Assembly (NCBI GenBank): GCA_023231475.1
Contig: JALJEE010000381.1
Coordinates: 1-56,282, forward strand
From: Seison nebaliae
Taxonomy: Eukaryota > Rotifera > Pararotatoria > Seisonacea > Seisonidae
Direction of reading: 5' to 3'
Length of the DNA: 56,282 nucleotides
In this document: piece by piece, positions 20,812-33,520 of the stretch
Numbering within the stretch: position 1 is the stretch's first letter
How the letters are laid out: every line of letters starts with the position of its first letter
Notes under the pieces: generated by a model
The model's input: the letters and a program-made list of their open reading frames with translations, nothing else
Database searches by the model: none
Told to the model about the DNA's origin: nothing
Position numbers and translations under genes: made by a program

Positions 20812-22548
20812 TTAAATGAAATTTATTCGTCTCAACAAATAAGAAATGATAAGGAGAAGAAAACTTAATAATAATATGATGAAGCGAAATCGATTTCTCT
20901 CATAGAATTGATGGTCAGAAATGACGAGACCTGATGAAAGAAATGAAGAAAATGAGATGAATACAAAAAGGAAACCTTTCATACAAAATTTAGTGAAATC
21001 AGTTATTTCCACTTTCATCATTCTCCCCATCAAATCTTTATTCTGTTCATTCTTATCTAACACGATCTAAAATTTGAGAATTTTATAGAATTAAATTGAT
21101 AATGGAAATGTGAGAAACTTGTTCATATTCTTTATTGTGAGCGATGAATGATTTCTGATTCTCTTCTACTATCAATACCTCATATTTCTTCCCGATTCGA
21201 TTATCATACGGTTCGTACGATTTGAATTTCTCCGTCATTAATGCCGTCCGTCTTCGTTTCTATGAAAATATTTATGAATTTATAAATTAAGAGAAATTTG
21301 AAAAATTCACTTCTTTCGTAGTGAGTTGAGGGAGAGTGGCGGCAATAGTTCCAGATCTCGGATAGAATTGATTGATGAAAACTGAAGTAAATTTAAATTC
21401 GTCTATTAATTGAAGTGATTGTTGGAAATCTTCTTCGGTTTCTGTCGGATATCCACAAATGAAATCAGTAGCGATATTAATTCGAGGAACACTAGAATAT
21501 GACAATAGAATTTCTTGAAGAAAAAAAACGAAAAAAAATAAGAAAACTTTTTTTTCAAATAATTCACCAATTCTTTAAAATTCTCAACGGAATACTCTCT
21601 CCTCATATGTCCCAATACGTCATTACTGCCCGATTGCACTGGAATATGAATGAATGAATAAACTTTCTCATTCTTCAATATTCTACACATTTCTTTCATA
21701 TGATTCATAACATATGGTGGATTAGTCATTCCTATTCTCATACGACATCCATCTGGTATCTCTTTCACTAATTCATTCAATAAATCAATTATCGTCACTC
21801 CCAAATCTTGACCATATGCCCCACTATCTTCCGATGTCAACCACACTTCTTTCACACCATCATCAAATGCGCAAATCATTTGATCTTTGATTTGATCGAT
21901 CGAATAACTTTTGAGATTTCCTCTCGCCATTTTCGTTTTACAATATGAACAAGTATTTAGACAACCGGAATTAATTGCCAAAATTTCTACAAGTTTATTT
22001 TTTCGTTTTTTCGGCAATTTGAGATCTGGAGCATTTTTTCGATTTAATTTCTTAAAAATAATTTTCTCTTTTTTTTTCGTTTGTTCAATCGCTTCTTTTA
22101 CTTGATCGATTTGATTGACACCGATAACTGGAATGTCGTCGAGGAAACTGTCTTTATATGATACTTGACCAATACAACCAGCCGCTACAATTTTCTTCCC
22201 CAAATATTTCCCATTCCTCACCCAATCTTTAAATTTGTCTTCTGATGGTGTCTTCGCTGTACAACCATTCAATATCCAAACATCTGCTTCCTCTTCTGTC
22301 GATACTAATTCAAATCTTTCTTTTGCATCTTCAACTATTCCACTCATATATTCCCCATCAGAGATGTTGTGAGAACAACCCCAAGTCTTGACGAAAACTT
22401 TTAATTTCTTATCTTTTTTAAAATTTCCAAATTCATTCATTTTCTCCATCTTCTCCAATGAATGTTTCGGTGTTGATTTCCCAATCGGTTCCACATATTC
22501 TCTCATTAAGTTCACTCCATCACATTCCACAATATCTTCGATATCCAT
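20812..22548 (-). CDS. CDKAL1: CDKAL1-like tRNA t6A37 methylthiotransferase, ER tail-anchored
   Basis: Four exons: 22548-21548, 21491-21311, 21259-21119 and 21066-20812 (introns 56, 51 and 52 bp), 525 aa. The N-terminal UPF0004 domain supplies [16 protein letters not shown] and AAGCIGQ, whose cysteines bind the auxiliary 4Fe-4S cluster. The radical-SAM core has [16 protein letters not shown] (CxxxCxxC), [12 protein letters not shown] and [18 protein letters not shown] domain follows ([10 protein letters not shown] to FCMKG). The last 25-30 residues are strongly hydrophobic ([17 protein letters not shown]), fitting the ER tail anchor of animal CDKAL1. The enzyme makes ms2t6A37 in lysine tRNA. 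The second intron's donor (gtgaat) is one of the few not starting GTT. Domain order and length are normal. Confidence 0.94.
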
Positions 22549-22866
22549 TACACCGAAAAATGTGAAGTTTTTTTCGACTTAGAAATCAAAAGAAAATTCT
22601 AAAAGTTTTCTCTCAAACTCTTTTATATTATTCAATTTTAATATAATCTTTCACTTCCACACTGGTCATTTTTTTTATTTAAAAAAGAAGAATTTTTTTA
22701 AAAAATTTCTTTTACTAATTTTTAAGTTTGTAAACTTTTCGGGAAATATTTGGAAAATAATAAAAAAAAAATTTGAGTTTTTATGAAGGTAGCTGATTAA
22801 AATTATGAAGAAAATTTCAAATTTCAAATTTTATTCTTTGTCAAAATTAATAAATGTCTGTTCACT
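22549..22866. other. CDKAL1 upstream spacer
   Basis: 318 bp, very AT-rich with A and T homopolymer runs. No gene or recognisable element. Confidence 0.5.
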
Positions 22867-23445
22867 TCATTCAACTATTGTTGGAGAGGAAGAGAAGAAA
22901 GAAGATATGGATATTGAAGATTGGAGAAGGAGAATATTAACCAGACGATCCAAATTTGACAGGAAATTATTTAATTCATAAACATTCTCTTCATATTTGA
23001 AGTGGAGAAGAAGTTCACCATAATTGTCGATATCTTTCAATCGACTTCTCAATTTCGATGTGGACCATTGAATGGACGAATCATTCATCTCAGTGAGTTT
23101 GCAGAAGATTCTCAATTTTGTATGAATTTCAAAATCGATCCCGCTTACAAGTAATCTTTGTGCGGATTCATCTGAAATAAATAAGAAATTGAGACGAATT
23201 GAGAGAAAGAAAGAAAATTAACGACAAATTTTGATTTGATTCATCAAATGAGAAAGTTGACGTTCCGTTTCGTCATTGTGAGATGATCCTGGCAATGATT
23301 TTCCTTTTTAGTTTGTAAAGTAAATCTCTAAATCAGATAGAAGCGAAGTGGGGGAACTTTTATTGAAATTGGTAAAAAAGTTAGAAACAGAATTGAGAAT
23401 ATTTGGGGAAGCAGCACCTATTTTACGGTTAGTGGAGTGGTACAT
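22867..23445 (-). CDS. Small orphan helical protein, 157 aa
   Basis: Three exons: 23445-23358, 23303-23223 and 23171-22867 (introns 54 and 51 bp), total 474 nt, which stays in frame only with these joins. The product is mostly charged helix. It contains HNDETERQLSHLMNQIK, then FEIHTKLRIFCKLTEMND and KYEENVYELNNFLSNLDRLV, ending in a serine-rich tail. There is no signal peptide or membrane segment. It resembles small coiled-coil subunits of adaptor complexes in general character, but I recognise no family. Its ATG lies 75 bp after the ULK3 stop on the same strand, so the two may share a transcript. The first exon is the least certain part. Confidence 0.55.
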
Positions 23446-23520
23446 ATTGTTAGTATCAATGAGAATGCTGTCCTTTTCATTATTATTCTCGTCTGTCAGT
23501 CATTAGAGATGTTGGAGAAT

Positions 23521-25095
23521 TCAATGAAAAAGATATGTGAGAAAGAGAATGAGGAGAAGTAGCAAAATAAAAATACTTTTTCTTCCTATCGGAATATTTC
23601 GATAATTATTCACATTCGTTGGACTATAATTATTCTTGTTGTTGTTGTTGTTGTTGTTGTTGTTGGTGATAATGAAATCGGAATTCTTATTCTTGATTGG
23701 AATATTCTTCTTCGTTTCAGTTTTAGTAGATGCGTTATTGAATTCTTTCAATTTCTCTGCTCTTGTTGTATATTCATTAATTTTTTTTGTTAAAATAATT
23801 TTCCTGGAATTGGATTCGCATTTCTTTAACGATGGAATCATATATTCCAATCCATTGATATAATATTTGAAGGCGTGTGAATAATTACCCATCGTATCAT
23901 GTTCGATCGCTTTCCGAATTAATGCGATACCTTTCTCATAACTCTCCTCCGTTGCTACGGATGGTAATTCGATGAAAGGATGAATGAAAAACTTCTGGAA
24001 AGATATCCGTTTCTTCACATCCTTCACCAACAGATTCTCCAATAAATTACGACAATCTCTTGATAATATAATTGATTTTGGTATCTGAAATTAAAATATA
24101 AAATTAAATTATTTATAAATATAAATAAAATCTCCAAACTTCAACTCTCCATTGAGTTTTGTCTGTTATTTCCAGTACCAGTTCGTCGATATGTCGTGAG
24201 TTGAATGGCGGTCGTCCAAATAGACATTCTGACAAATGTTGTCAACGATGACGAATGAGAAGAAGAAGGAAACCATACATAATGATACCAATCGCCCACA
24301 AATCCACTTGACAACTGTATGGTTGACCCTCCAGGATTTCTGGTGCCATATATAATGGACTGCCTTTGATTTCAGTTTCCGTTGGTTTCCTTTGGAGGAA
24401 TCGACCAAAACCGAAATCTATTAATTCTCAACGATTCAATGAGATGAAAGGAGAAGAAGAAAACCTGCAATCTTTAAAGTTGGCGGTTGTGTCTTCGAAA
24501 CGATTAAAATGTTTTGTGGTTTGAGATCATAATGACCGATGGCATGTTCGAACATATAACCAGTGGCCGAAGCTAATTTAAATAAATATGAATGAAAAGA
24601 AAAGAGAGAAGAAACATACCAATTTGTTTCATAAAATTCTGTGTCAATTTTTCAGTTAAACGGAAATTTTTAGCGATGAAACAAGCCAAATCACCACCGG
24701 AACAATATTCGAGAAGGAGATATATATGTTTCTTATTCCACTTTTTATAAAGAAAAGAAAAATCATATTTATTGTTCGTTGGAAGGTTTATATGTGGATG
24801 GTAACGAAGAAATTGATCAAATTCACGACGTTGTCATGTTTAATAGTTTTTAAGATTTCAATTTCATTAACGATCATATCTTTGGAGGAGGATGATAATC
24901 CTTCTCGATTAAGTCGTTTCATCGCATACGGAATATCATATTCATTCTGCAACGGACAATGAGAGAGCGAGGGGAATTTTGAGAAGAAACTTTATAAATA
25001 CATTTCGTGACAATTCCATAAGTGCCGGAACCGAGAGTTCGTTGCAATTGGAAGTCATCAATTGTCAATGAATTGATCGATTGGAGATCGGACAT
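23521..25095 (-). CDS. ULK3: ULK3-like serine/threonine kinase with MIT domain and C-terminal membrane anchor
   Basis: Seven exons: 25095-24991, 24946-24806, 24740-24620, 24572-24465, 24417-24274, 24228-24140 and 24084-23521 (introns 44-65 bp), 423 aa. Kinase landmarks are LGSGTYGIV, AMKR (VAIK lysine), HYDLKPQNIL, DFGFGR, GSPLYMAPEI and ECLFGRPPF. The Arg of HRD is replaced, as in human ULK3 (HLD), so this is a family trait and not a sign of a dead kinase. The kinase is followed by RISFQKFFIHPF and an MIT domain (about 265-335, ESYEKGIALIRKAI to YTTRAEKLKEF), which binds ESCRT-III tails. ULK3 acts in the abscission checkpoint and Hedgehog signalling. Human ULK3 has two MIT domains; here the second is replaced by an Asn-rich linker and a hydrophobic C terminus (SIFILLLLLILFLTYLF). 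Confidence 0.9.
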
Positions 25096-25433
25096 ATTCT
25101 CTCCTCATATGTGTCTCACCAACTCGATAACGGGGATGATGATGATGATGATAAATGAGAGAAATGATATACGTCTTTCAAATTAAATAAAGAATGGAAA
25201 TCATTAGAATTTTTCAATAAATAAATAAAAATGGAGAAATTATTAATCGTTGAACAGAAATCGAAAAAAAGAAAAATCACAAATGTGACGATGTGACAGA
25301 GTGAGGGAGGGGGGGTATGAGAGGAGAAGAGAAAGAAGAAGAAATTAAATTAAAAATTCTTAATTATCTCAAATTTGAATTTTAATCAGGAATTCCCATC
25401 AAAACTATATTGATGGTTGGTGATAAATCTAGA
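25096..25433. other. ULK3 upstream / EXOC4 downstream spacer
   Basis: 338 bp, no gene. A short GAT repeat lies at about 25135-25155 and a G-rich run at 25305-25320. Confidence 0.5.
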
Positions 25434-28400
25434 TTATTGTTGAGAGGATTGTAGAGAGCGTTGATCCGTATCAGAATAAACAGTGGACGTACTCTGACTG
25501 GATGGATTGTTATTATGATGATGATGATGATGACCATGTTTGTTGATTCGTTGAAAAATTAAAGTTAATTGTTTGATAACATCATTTGTTTCTTTTGGTC
25601 CGAATGAATATTTCTTTGTTAGATGTTCCAATACATTGGAATAGTCTGCTTCAGTGAATTCGTTACTATTATAATCGATCGAATCGAGTATTTCATGTGG
25701 TGTCCAATGGAATAATTCAAAATATCGATATGCTTTCATCAATTGAGCTTTCGTCACTAAAGCGGTGGATGTTGTCTGATCTTGATGAGAGACGAGTGCT
25801 TGTTCGATGGCGAAGATATTCCTCTGGATTTGAGAGATGTAATGATCACTAATCTGAATGTCTTTCGAGACGCCATGTACGAGAATGTGATAAACGAGAT
25901 ATCCAATACCGTCCCAAATACATTCGAGTCTTTTACGACTAACAGATGATCGAAATAAATCATAAATTTCATGTAATTTCCTTGTTAACAACAAAACAGA
26001 ATCGACTTCTTTCTTTGTTTGATTAGTCGTATTGGCGTTATTGAGAATGGGATTGGTGGAAGTGGAAGATGAATTCGTACCAGTTAATGGAGCAGTGGCA
26101 TTTTGGAGAATTGCATTCCCAAACAAATTAATCGTTGATTGTTCTTGATCAGTGAGTTGGAAAAGATGTTCGTCTGTAATCTTTTTATTGCGAAGAAGTG
26201 GTTGGAGATATCGGAGACAAATGAATCGAATCTCCAAATATAACGGTAACAATAATTGATTCATACTTGTACTCGTACAATTCTGACATGTCACTAATAA
26301 CATTTTGATATATTGAGATAATTCATCAATCTCTTTATCAGTGAAAAGATTCTTCTCATTCTTCACAATCGTTTTCATTCGATTCGTATTATCGAGCGAT
26401 TTAATCAAATTCTCTAATGGTGCCAAATGTGTTTTTTGAAGAAGTTCTTGTAACCAATGCAATGTCGAATGGAGATGGAGAAGACGTGATAACGATTTCT
26501 TATTCCAAATCAATTCCGTTTTACCAATTTGACATTTTTGTTGAATGAAATTCTGATGGAGAGAATTGACCAATTTGAAATGAATCTTCTCAGCATCACT
26601 AATGACGGATGTGGGCTGATAAATGGTAGTAGTGGTAATTCCTCCAATACTATTATTGGAAGTTGATGTTGTAGAATTGGAAGAAGATGAAGCTAATTGA
26701 CATCGTAATACAATTTGCCAATTGGGTAAATTTGTATAAAATATTTTTAAATCATTATCAAACGTATGTCCTACAAATGAGAAAGAATGATGGAGAGAGA
26801 AATTTTAGAGAATATATGAGATAAATAATAATAAACTTGAACTAAATGCTTCATTGTGGAGTGTTCCGAGAATGATCTTAATATTTTGATCGACCCATGA
26901 ACGAAATGTGATAATTAAATTAATCGCTTTCTCTGATAGAATGATGGAATGAGTGGGAATCTTCTCCATCACTTTTCCTAATTCCCAAATGGCTTTTCCA
27001 ATTTTAACAGAGAATGAAAGGACAGAAGGTGGAAGAAGATCCAAATTCGTTCGCTCGTCAATCGACCAAGCAGGCAACGCACAAATAGTATCATAAATAT
27101 CGATATGTTTATTGAAATAAGCGAATTTCGTTATTTCAATTTGCTCTTCCGTCAATTTCATGTTTTGTCCTTTCTCTTGTAATTCCATCAATTGTTCCTT
27201 CAAATTCTCTGTAATGTTCGACGCCTCTTCCAACAAACATTTCGCCTCGTTAACAATATTATTGACCCAAATATCCGAAATGAAAATATTTAATTTCTTC
27301 TTCAATTCCTCTCCAATTTGAGTGGAGGTTAAACGTAAAACTGTCGGCAATAACGTTATCAAATGTTCCGATGCACCATTAAAGAGAATTGGTGGTAATT
27401 CATAAATTGGATCATTAATTTTAAAATTTCTTTCATTTCCATTAAAACCACTTTCATCATCATCATGCTGTTGTTGTTGTTGTTGTTGTTTATCGTTAAA
27501 ATGTTCATAAATGTTTTGTTGATCAAATTTCTCACGGATGGAAGTAAGAAATTGACCGATGTGAAATGAGACACCAATATCAGTTAATCGATATCGTTTT
27601 CCATAAAGTCGATAGAAAGAATTCTTTTTCTCTTCTGTTAAACCAGGAACGCCAAATCTATTAATGATACGTTGTGCACGATTGGTTTGAGTGAAGAGTG
27701 CATTCAAGAAATCAGGTGGCAAATTAAAATTATTCTTTATCTTCAATTGATGTCGTTGTTGTTGTTGATGACGATCGGAAGATTTCATTGAATTATTTTT
27801 TTTTGAAATTGTCAACGATTTTGGTAGAATGAAATTGTTTAATTGAAGTGAATAAAGTGAAAGATTATCATGTTGGATATCGTTCGGTAATAAATCGTTA
27901 TTGAATGAAGAATGATGAAATTTCATATCGATGAGATGACGACAGATATAAATCATCAAAGTGGAATTCATTTGACGATCGATTTCCATCAATTCATTTG
28001 GATCATTTTTCACACTCAACAAAATCTTTTTCGTAATTTCGATATTTCTCTTCGTCAATTGACAATATTGTGTGGTCATATCGATGAAGAGTGCTAATAA
28101 TTGGCCATTAATACAACGTCCATTACCGAAGATGTTACTCACAGCTAATCGGAAAAGAAGCATCGCTTCACTCATCTTTTCGTTGAGATGTTCTCGAACG
28201 ATAATCTCGTAGAAATGTTGACAATATTTCTCATCTTTCTTATTCATTTCATTCAAAATGATAATCGATGCACATAATTCTTCAATCTCTTTCGATACAT
28301 TGTCACTGTCAGCCACTCGTGAACTCTTCAAATTAATTTGTTCAGTCGTTATCGTCGAGAATTTGGAGAGAGTCAACAATTCTGTTTGATCGTTGATGGA

Positions 28401-29456
28401 TCGATGGAAATATCGTTTGGAAATATTCTCTTCATGTATTCGTCGTTGATGACGGAGACTGGCCAAAATCTCATATTGCAACTCACCAACATCACGTTCC
28501 ATTCGACGTCCCACCATTATATCTGGTGGTTGATATAATCGATTATGTTGATATGCCATTTGATCTGAAGTAATTCGTTGAATCCAAAAATTCGAATTGA
28601 GACTTCGATTCTCATCATCCAATAATAAATCATTCTCTCCCGATTTATTCTTATTATTCTGATTCTCCTGATTCTGTAAATATTGTTGTGATTGTGGCTG
28701 TTGTTGTTGTTTGTCGTCCATATCATTAATATTCTTACCTGATTGTCTCAACAGTTGAGATGGAAGAAGAAGATGAAGTGGATGACTGAAAATACAATAA
28801 TTTAATCGATTCTTCATCGATGATTCTAATTCATCTTTTGATGATTTCAATTTCTTCCTCAAATCATCTAATCCCGTTAAATTAGATGGTATTCGAACTT
28901 GTTCATTATTCGTTATACCACTCCCATTACCATTAGATGATAATGCTTCGAATAATTGTTTATTTAATTGTTGAAGATGAAGATTGGATTCCTCATATAA
29001 TTTCGATGCTAACAACCACTCATTCTGAATGGTGAGAGTGTGCACTAAATAAATAGATTTCCTCAAATTATCCGTCTTCTCTAGAAAAGAATAAATCAAT
29101 TTATTTTGGAGCGATTCCATCCAAAGTGTTCGAATCTCATCGAATTTGATCGTCAATAAATTCTTCGACGACGACAACGAATCTCGCACACTCTTTAAAA
29201 TGCGTCGCGATTCCGTCACTCGATCACATATTATCCCAATAATATTCAATACCTGATGTAATTCATCACGATGATTTCTTATCAACTTCTCAACATGAGT
29301 GTCCGCATTCTGATATTGGAATTCTACCGTTTGCTTCTGTTTCTCCCTTTGACGAACATCATCTGGATTATAAGATAAAGTTTGAATAATTTTTATGAGA
29401 ACTTGAGTTGTATTTTCATTTTCCAACAGACTCATCTTTCCTCTCTTATTCTTCAC
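25434..29456 (-). CDS. EXOC4: Exocyst complex component 4 (Sec8)
   Basis: Two exons, 29456-26837 and 26770-25434 (one 66-bp intron), 1318 aa from the first ATG or 1311 aa from the second (MSLLENENTT, 29435), which is as likely. The N-terminal Sec8 coiled coil is clear: NPDDVRQREKQKQTVEFQY, HRDELHQVL, CDRVTESRRILKSVRDSL and FDEIRTLWMESLQNK. The rest is helical and weakly conserved, as in other Sec8 proteins, ending in a helix-rich C-terminal domain (YLEIRFICLRYL, HEIYDLFRSS, LECIWDGIGYLVYHIL). Sec8 is part of the octameric tether that holds secretory vesicles at the plasma membrane. It is longer than human EXOC4 (about 970 aa) because of Gln/Asn/Asp-rich inserts around residues 245-275 and 565-590 and a His/Gln/Ser tail. 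Confidence 0.9.
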
Positions 29457-30061
29457 ACAATCGTATCAGCAAATGACAATCGACACAACTTGTTATTCTG
29501 ATTTCTCTTTTTCTCATCTTCCATCTAGCTTCCTTTTCAAATTCATTTTATTTTTTTTCTCTTTTTTCATTCTCTCCACACTCTTCCCAATGACCTTCTC
29601 ATCAAATCTTCTCAAACTCAACATGAATCACTAACTACACGATTAAATTCATCTACAAATCTCATCTGCATTCCCAATATAAACATCATTCTTCTACTCT
29701 AACTTACAAACTCAAATGAACAACTTTCTCATAATACATTTATTTTACATGATTTGATTCATTAAAAAAAAAAATTAAAAAATCATGAGATCTTATGTGA
29801 AATTTGAAATTTAATTAAAATGTCAGAGAAATCGATATCGTTAGAAAATTCCTTGTTTTCATTCAGAAGGAAATTCAAAAATAAAAAGTTAAATTAGAAA
29901 ACCGTTGACAAACTGAGAAATTGAATGAGAGATCTCGAATCTAATTCCAAGATCCAAACACCCGACAATTTTACACCATATTCTCCATTTCTATTGTCGT
30001 CAATAATTAATTATAGTATACTGAAAAGGAAATGAATTTGATTCTATTTCTAGAAATTTGA
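29457..30061. other. EXOC4 promoter-side spacer
   Basis: 605 bp, no gene. The first 250 bp are strongly pyrimidine-rich on the plus strand (purine-rich upstream of EXOC4), typical of the leaders in this window. Confidence 0.5.
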
Positions 30062-33000
30062 TTAATACTTCTTCAATTTTGTCCGTTTTGAAGGAATTGG
30101 AATGAATCCATGATTTTTCATATAATATGGTGGTGGCATCAACGAGTGTTCTAAAATTCCTAAATTTCTCTTAAGTCGTTTAGCTTCCTCCCATTCATGC
30201 AGATTATCATTCAGCATACTATTATATGATGATTTTAAAGTCGGTAGAATTTCGACGAGTTTCTTCTGAAATTCATAGAGACTTCCTTCGTCCGAATATG
30301 CGATGTTATTCAGCAAATAATCATCGTCATATGCTGGATTTGTAGTCAAAGGGAAAGGTGTTGTCGATGATGGATTATGAGAGTCGAGTGTATAAACATG
30401 TGTGGCATCGGTATGTGGTGGTGGTTCCGTTTTTAACATCGTTATATTATTTTTACCACCAAATTTAAATTTCGTTAATCGTGATCTTTTCTTGTTTCTG
30501 GCTAATAATTTATTTTTAAAAGCCGGTCGGAGGTTTGCTGCTGGTGCTTTGGGTGCTCCATATGGTGATGGAGGAAATGGTTGAAATGGTACGAATGTTC
30601 GAGCGGCAAATGGTGGTTGACGACTATAATACGATTGAGTAGGTTGCATCTGTAATTGGAGAGGTGGAGGTGGAGGGGCAATTGGTGCTGCGACTGGTGG
30701 CATCGCTTGCACATTATACTCACTCTGAGGAGCTGCTTGACCTTGTTGCGGTAGAATAAGAGTAAGACCGATATTATATGGCATTTGAACACCAGGTGGA
30801 TTGACATTGGGTACCGAAGTCGGTTCTGGTGGTGGTGCTGCCGATGGAGCGTCACATGTCGGTTCATTGGAACTTCCTTCAGCTTGTTCACATTCACATC
30901 CATTTTCTTCGGAATTGGGACCAGCATGAATTCCACTATTCTTCCCAGAACCGGCACCTTTCGAACAATATTTCATACATTTCTTGTCATATTTATTCTT
31001 CGTCTTACATTGACCACATTGCTTACACTGTTTAACACGTGCTGCCCTCACTTTTGTTGATTTCTTCACTTTCTTCTCATTCTCCACATCTAACGCTTTT
31101 TCCATTGATCGATAATAATTATCGGTGATGATCTCATATGGATTTCGAGTAAGAAATCTTTTTTTATTCACTAATTGTCCCCACGATATGATACCTTTAG
31201 GATTCATATCAGAATTCTGTAATTTCTTCTTTCCCAATTCTTCTCCTTCTACTTCTTTCTCCAATTTCTTTTCTTTTGTTTTTTTCTCTAACTTTTTTTC
31301 TTTTACCTTTTTCTCCAATTTCTTTTCTTTTACTTTTTTCTCCAACTTTTTTTCTTTTCTCCCGTGCTCCAACATCTTCTCCTTTAATTCATGTTCCAAC
31401 TTCTTTTCTTTTCCTTCTTCCTCCAACTTTTTTATATCAAGCTCAAATTTCTTCGCATTTTGTTGACCATCGGCGAAAATTTTCTTCTTCTTATGTGATT
31501 TATGTTTCCTCGGCAGTTTCGGTATTTGATGTTTCACTCTTTTCGACATTTCATTCTTAAACTGGATCTTTCCCGATGATTTCTCCAATTCGTCATTTTG
31601 AATCATTTCCATAATCTGATGGAAACTATTAAATTGATCAGTCGTCTGACGTTTCCGTCGATTAATCTTTCTGAAATGGTATGTTGGAAGATGGATCTCA
31701 TGCTCCTTACTATTCAACGATAAGATATCTTTGTATGTCAATGGAGTATCACTCATGGCACTTCTCTTATAGATTGTGGTGCTACCTTCTAATAATCGAT
31801 TCACTATATTATCCAGAAAGTTCTCACCCAAATGTTTTCTCAATCGTGATTTTTGATCATTCTGCTGATCGTCATTCTCCTTTTCTTCAACTTTGAAAAT
31901 ATCAGATTTGATGAAACTTCTCACATCATTCTTCTCATTCTCATCAGTTCCGATTGGACGGTAGATGTCTGATTGGACTTTGGAGAATCGTTCATTCGCA
32001 CTCTGCATTTGAAATTCTTTCGACGGTTCTTCTTTCAATATCGGTTCTCGCTTTTCAATTGGTGAGAGATATTGTGACATCTGATTATACCGATTTCTTT
32101 GATCGTCATACGATCTCAAGAAAAAATCTCTTTTTTGTCTCTTCTCTCCAATTCCTTCCGTTTCGTCGTTATCGTTCCACAAGTTCGGATAATCATGTTT
32201 GGAGGACATGTCGTTGAATACACTTTCGGAATCGCCCGCACTTTCTGCATCCGACAATCCTTGACTGATATCACTCGCCAGTAATTGTGATGGTGAATCT
32301 TCTTCGTTATACGCTAAAGACATTAAAATAAAAAGAATTAATTAGAGATGCAATTAAAAATAATTTAAACAATTATAGACATTATTATATTCCATGTTTC
32401 GTCGTGATCTCTCATGTTCTTCCAATTCCGTTAATGAAATCCAATTGACTTTTTTAAGGATTTCTTCATTTCGTCTCCGTTCTAGAACATTCCCTAAATG
32501 TTTTTCATTCTTTCTTCCCAATTGTTGTTTTGTTCGAAAATTATTTTTAGAATTTTTCATCAATTCTTTTTTTCTTTTATGAGGGTGTTGTTGTTGATTT
32601 TGAATATCTCTCTTCAATAATCTTCGTCGATTTCCGTTGCCGAATAAGCCAACTTGTTCCCATAGACGATTTGGTGGAAAGTTTTGTCCACCCAATTGAT
32701 TCTTGATACGTTGTTGAATTTGTGCCTCTTCTCGAGCTTTGAGACGTTGTTGAAATAATTCTGCTCGTCTTCTTATCTCTTGTTCTTTCCTCGATTGTAA
32801 TTCGTGCAATCGAATTTCTTCTTGTTCTCGTCGTTGTTCTAATTGTCGTTGAAAGAGTTCTTGTGCTTCTCGTCGTTGTGAATCTAACATCATTTTATTT
32901 CCTAATAATTGTTGTTCACGTAGATTAAAGGCATCTTGTACTTCGTCTCGTTCTGCTTTCTTTTCTTGTTCTTCCAGAATTTTAGCTAATTCTTCTTCTT

Positions 33001-33511
33001 GACTTAACTTTTGGTTTGGGTCGGCGATAATTCGATTTTCAGAAGAGAGACCTTTTTCACGATCACGTTCCATCTGTTGTTGAATGGCGAGATCGCGCTC
33101 TAATTCTTCAGCATCTTCCTCTTCAGTCGAAATGTTTTGATGGGAATAATCGCGAACCAAGCCCGACATCTCGTCCGCCTCTATCGTATCCATGATCTTT
33201 TTACTCAATTCACCCGGTCCCTGATGAGTAGTTCGATGAGGTGTTGGATATATTTTCTTCTTGTCCATTTGTTCTTTGACACTGTCCAATTTTGGTCGGA
33301 TGGGATTTGTATTATTCTTCATATTATTTGCTAGAATTTCGTCACTGGGGAAAGCATTAGGTTCGATTTGAATAAAGGAATATTGAAATTGGAGGAAATA
33401 ATTTAAAATATCTCGATTGATGAGGGAATATTTAACATCCGGTGGTTTGCTTTTTACGAGAAGGAAATAGAATAAAATATGAATTGAGTATAAAATTCTT
33501 ATTTTGAGCAT
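30062..33511 (-). CDS. Large secreted precursor rich in basic cleavage sites, coiled coil and Cys cluster (orphan)
   Basis: Two exons, 33511-32371 and 32313-30062 (57-bp intron), 1130 aa. The N terminus is a good signal peptide (basic, then ILYSIHILFYFLLV, cut near KSKPP). Residues about 110-290 form a Glu/Gln/Arg coiled coil. Many dibasic or furin-type sites follow (LLKRDIQ, EKRQKRDFF, RRKRQTTDQ). Next come a block of KEKKLEK repeats (about residues 655-740), a short Cys cluster (CKQCGQCKTK, CMKYC, CECEQ, CD; about 805-870), a Pro/Gln/Ala-rich stretch and a basic tail. I recognise no family. It could be a processed matrix, cuticle or secretory-granule precursor; that is inference from the signal peptide and KR sites. 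Its ATG lies 9 bp from the divergent start of the next gene. Confidence 0.72.
31240..31420 (-). repeat. KEKKLEK coding repeats
   Basis: Some nine units of about 21 bp (plus strand TTTCTTTTACTTTTTTCTCCAA and variants) encode K-E-K-K-L-E-K/H repeats in the secreted precursor. Homogeneous units in the middle (TTTTTCTCCAA... recurring) suggest recent expansion. Confidence 0.8.
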
Positions 33512-33520
33512 AGCGCAAAA

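Noticed and set aside
22867-23445. The orphan as the missing second MIT domain of ULK3
   Set aside because: It does not show the MIT helix pattern, and the ULK3 frame closes cleanly at a stop after its hydrophobic tail.
24465-24572. ULK3-like HYD in place of HRD as evidence of a dead kinase
   Set aside because: ULK3 in vertebrates also lacks this arginine, and the Lys, Asp and DFG residues are all present.
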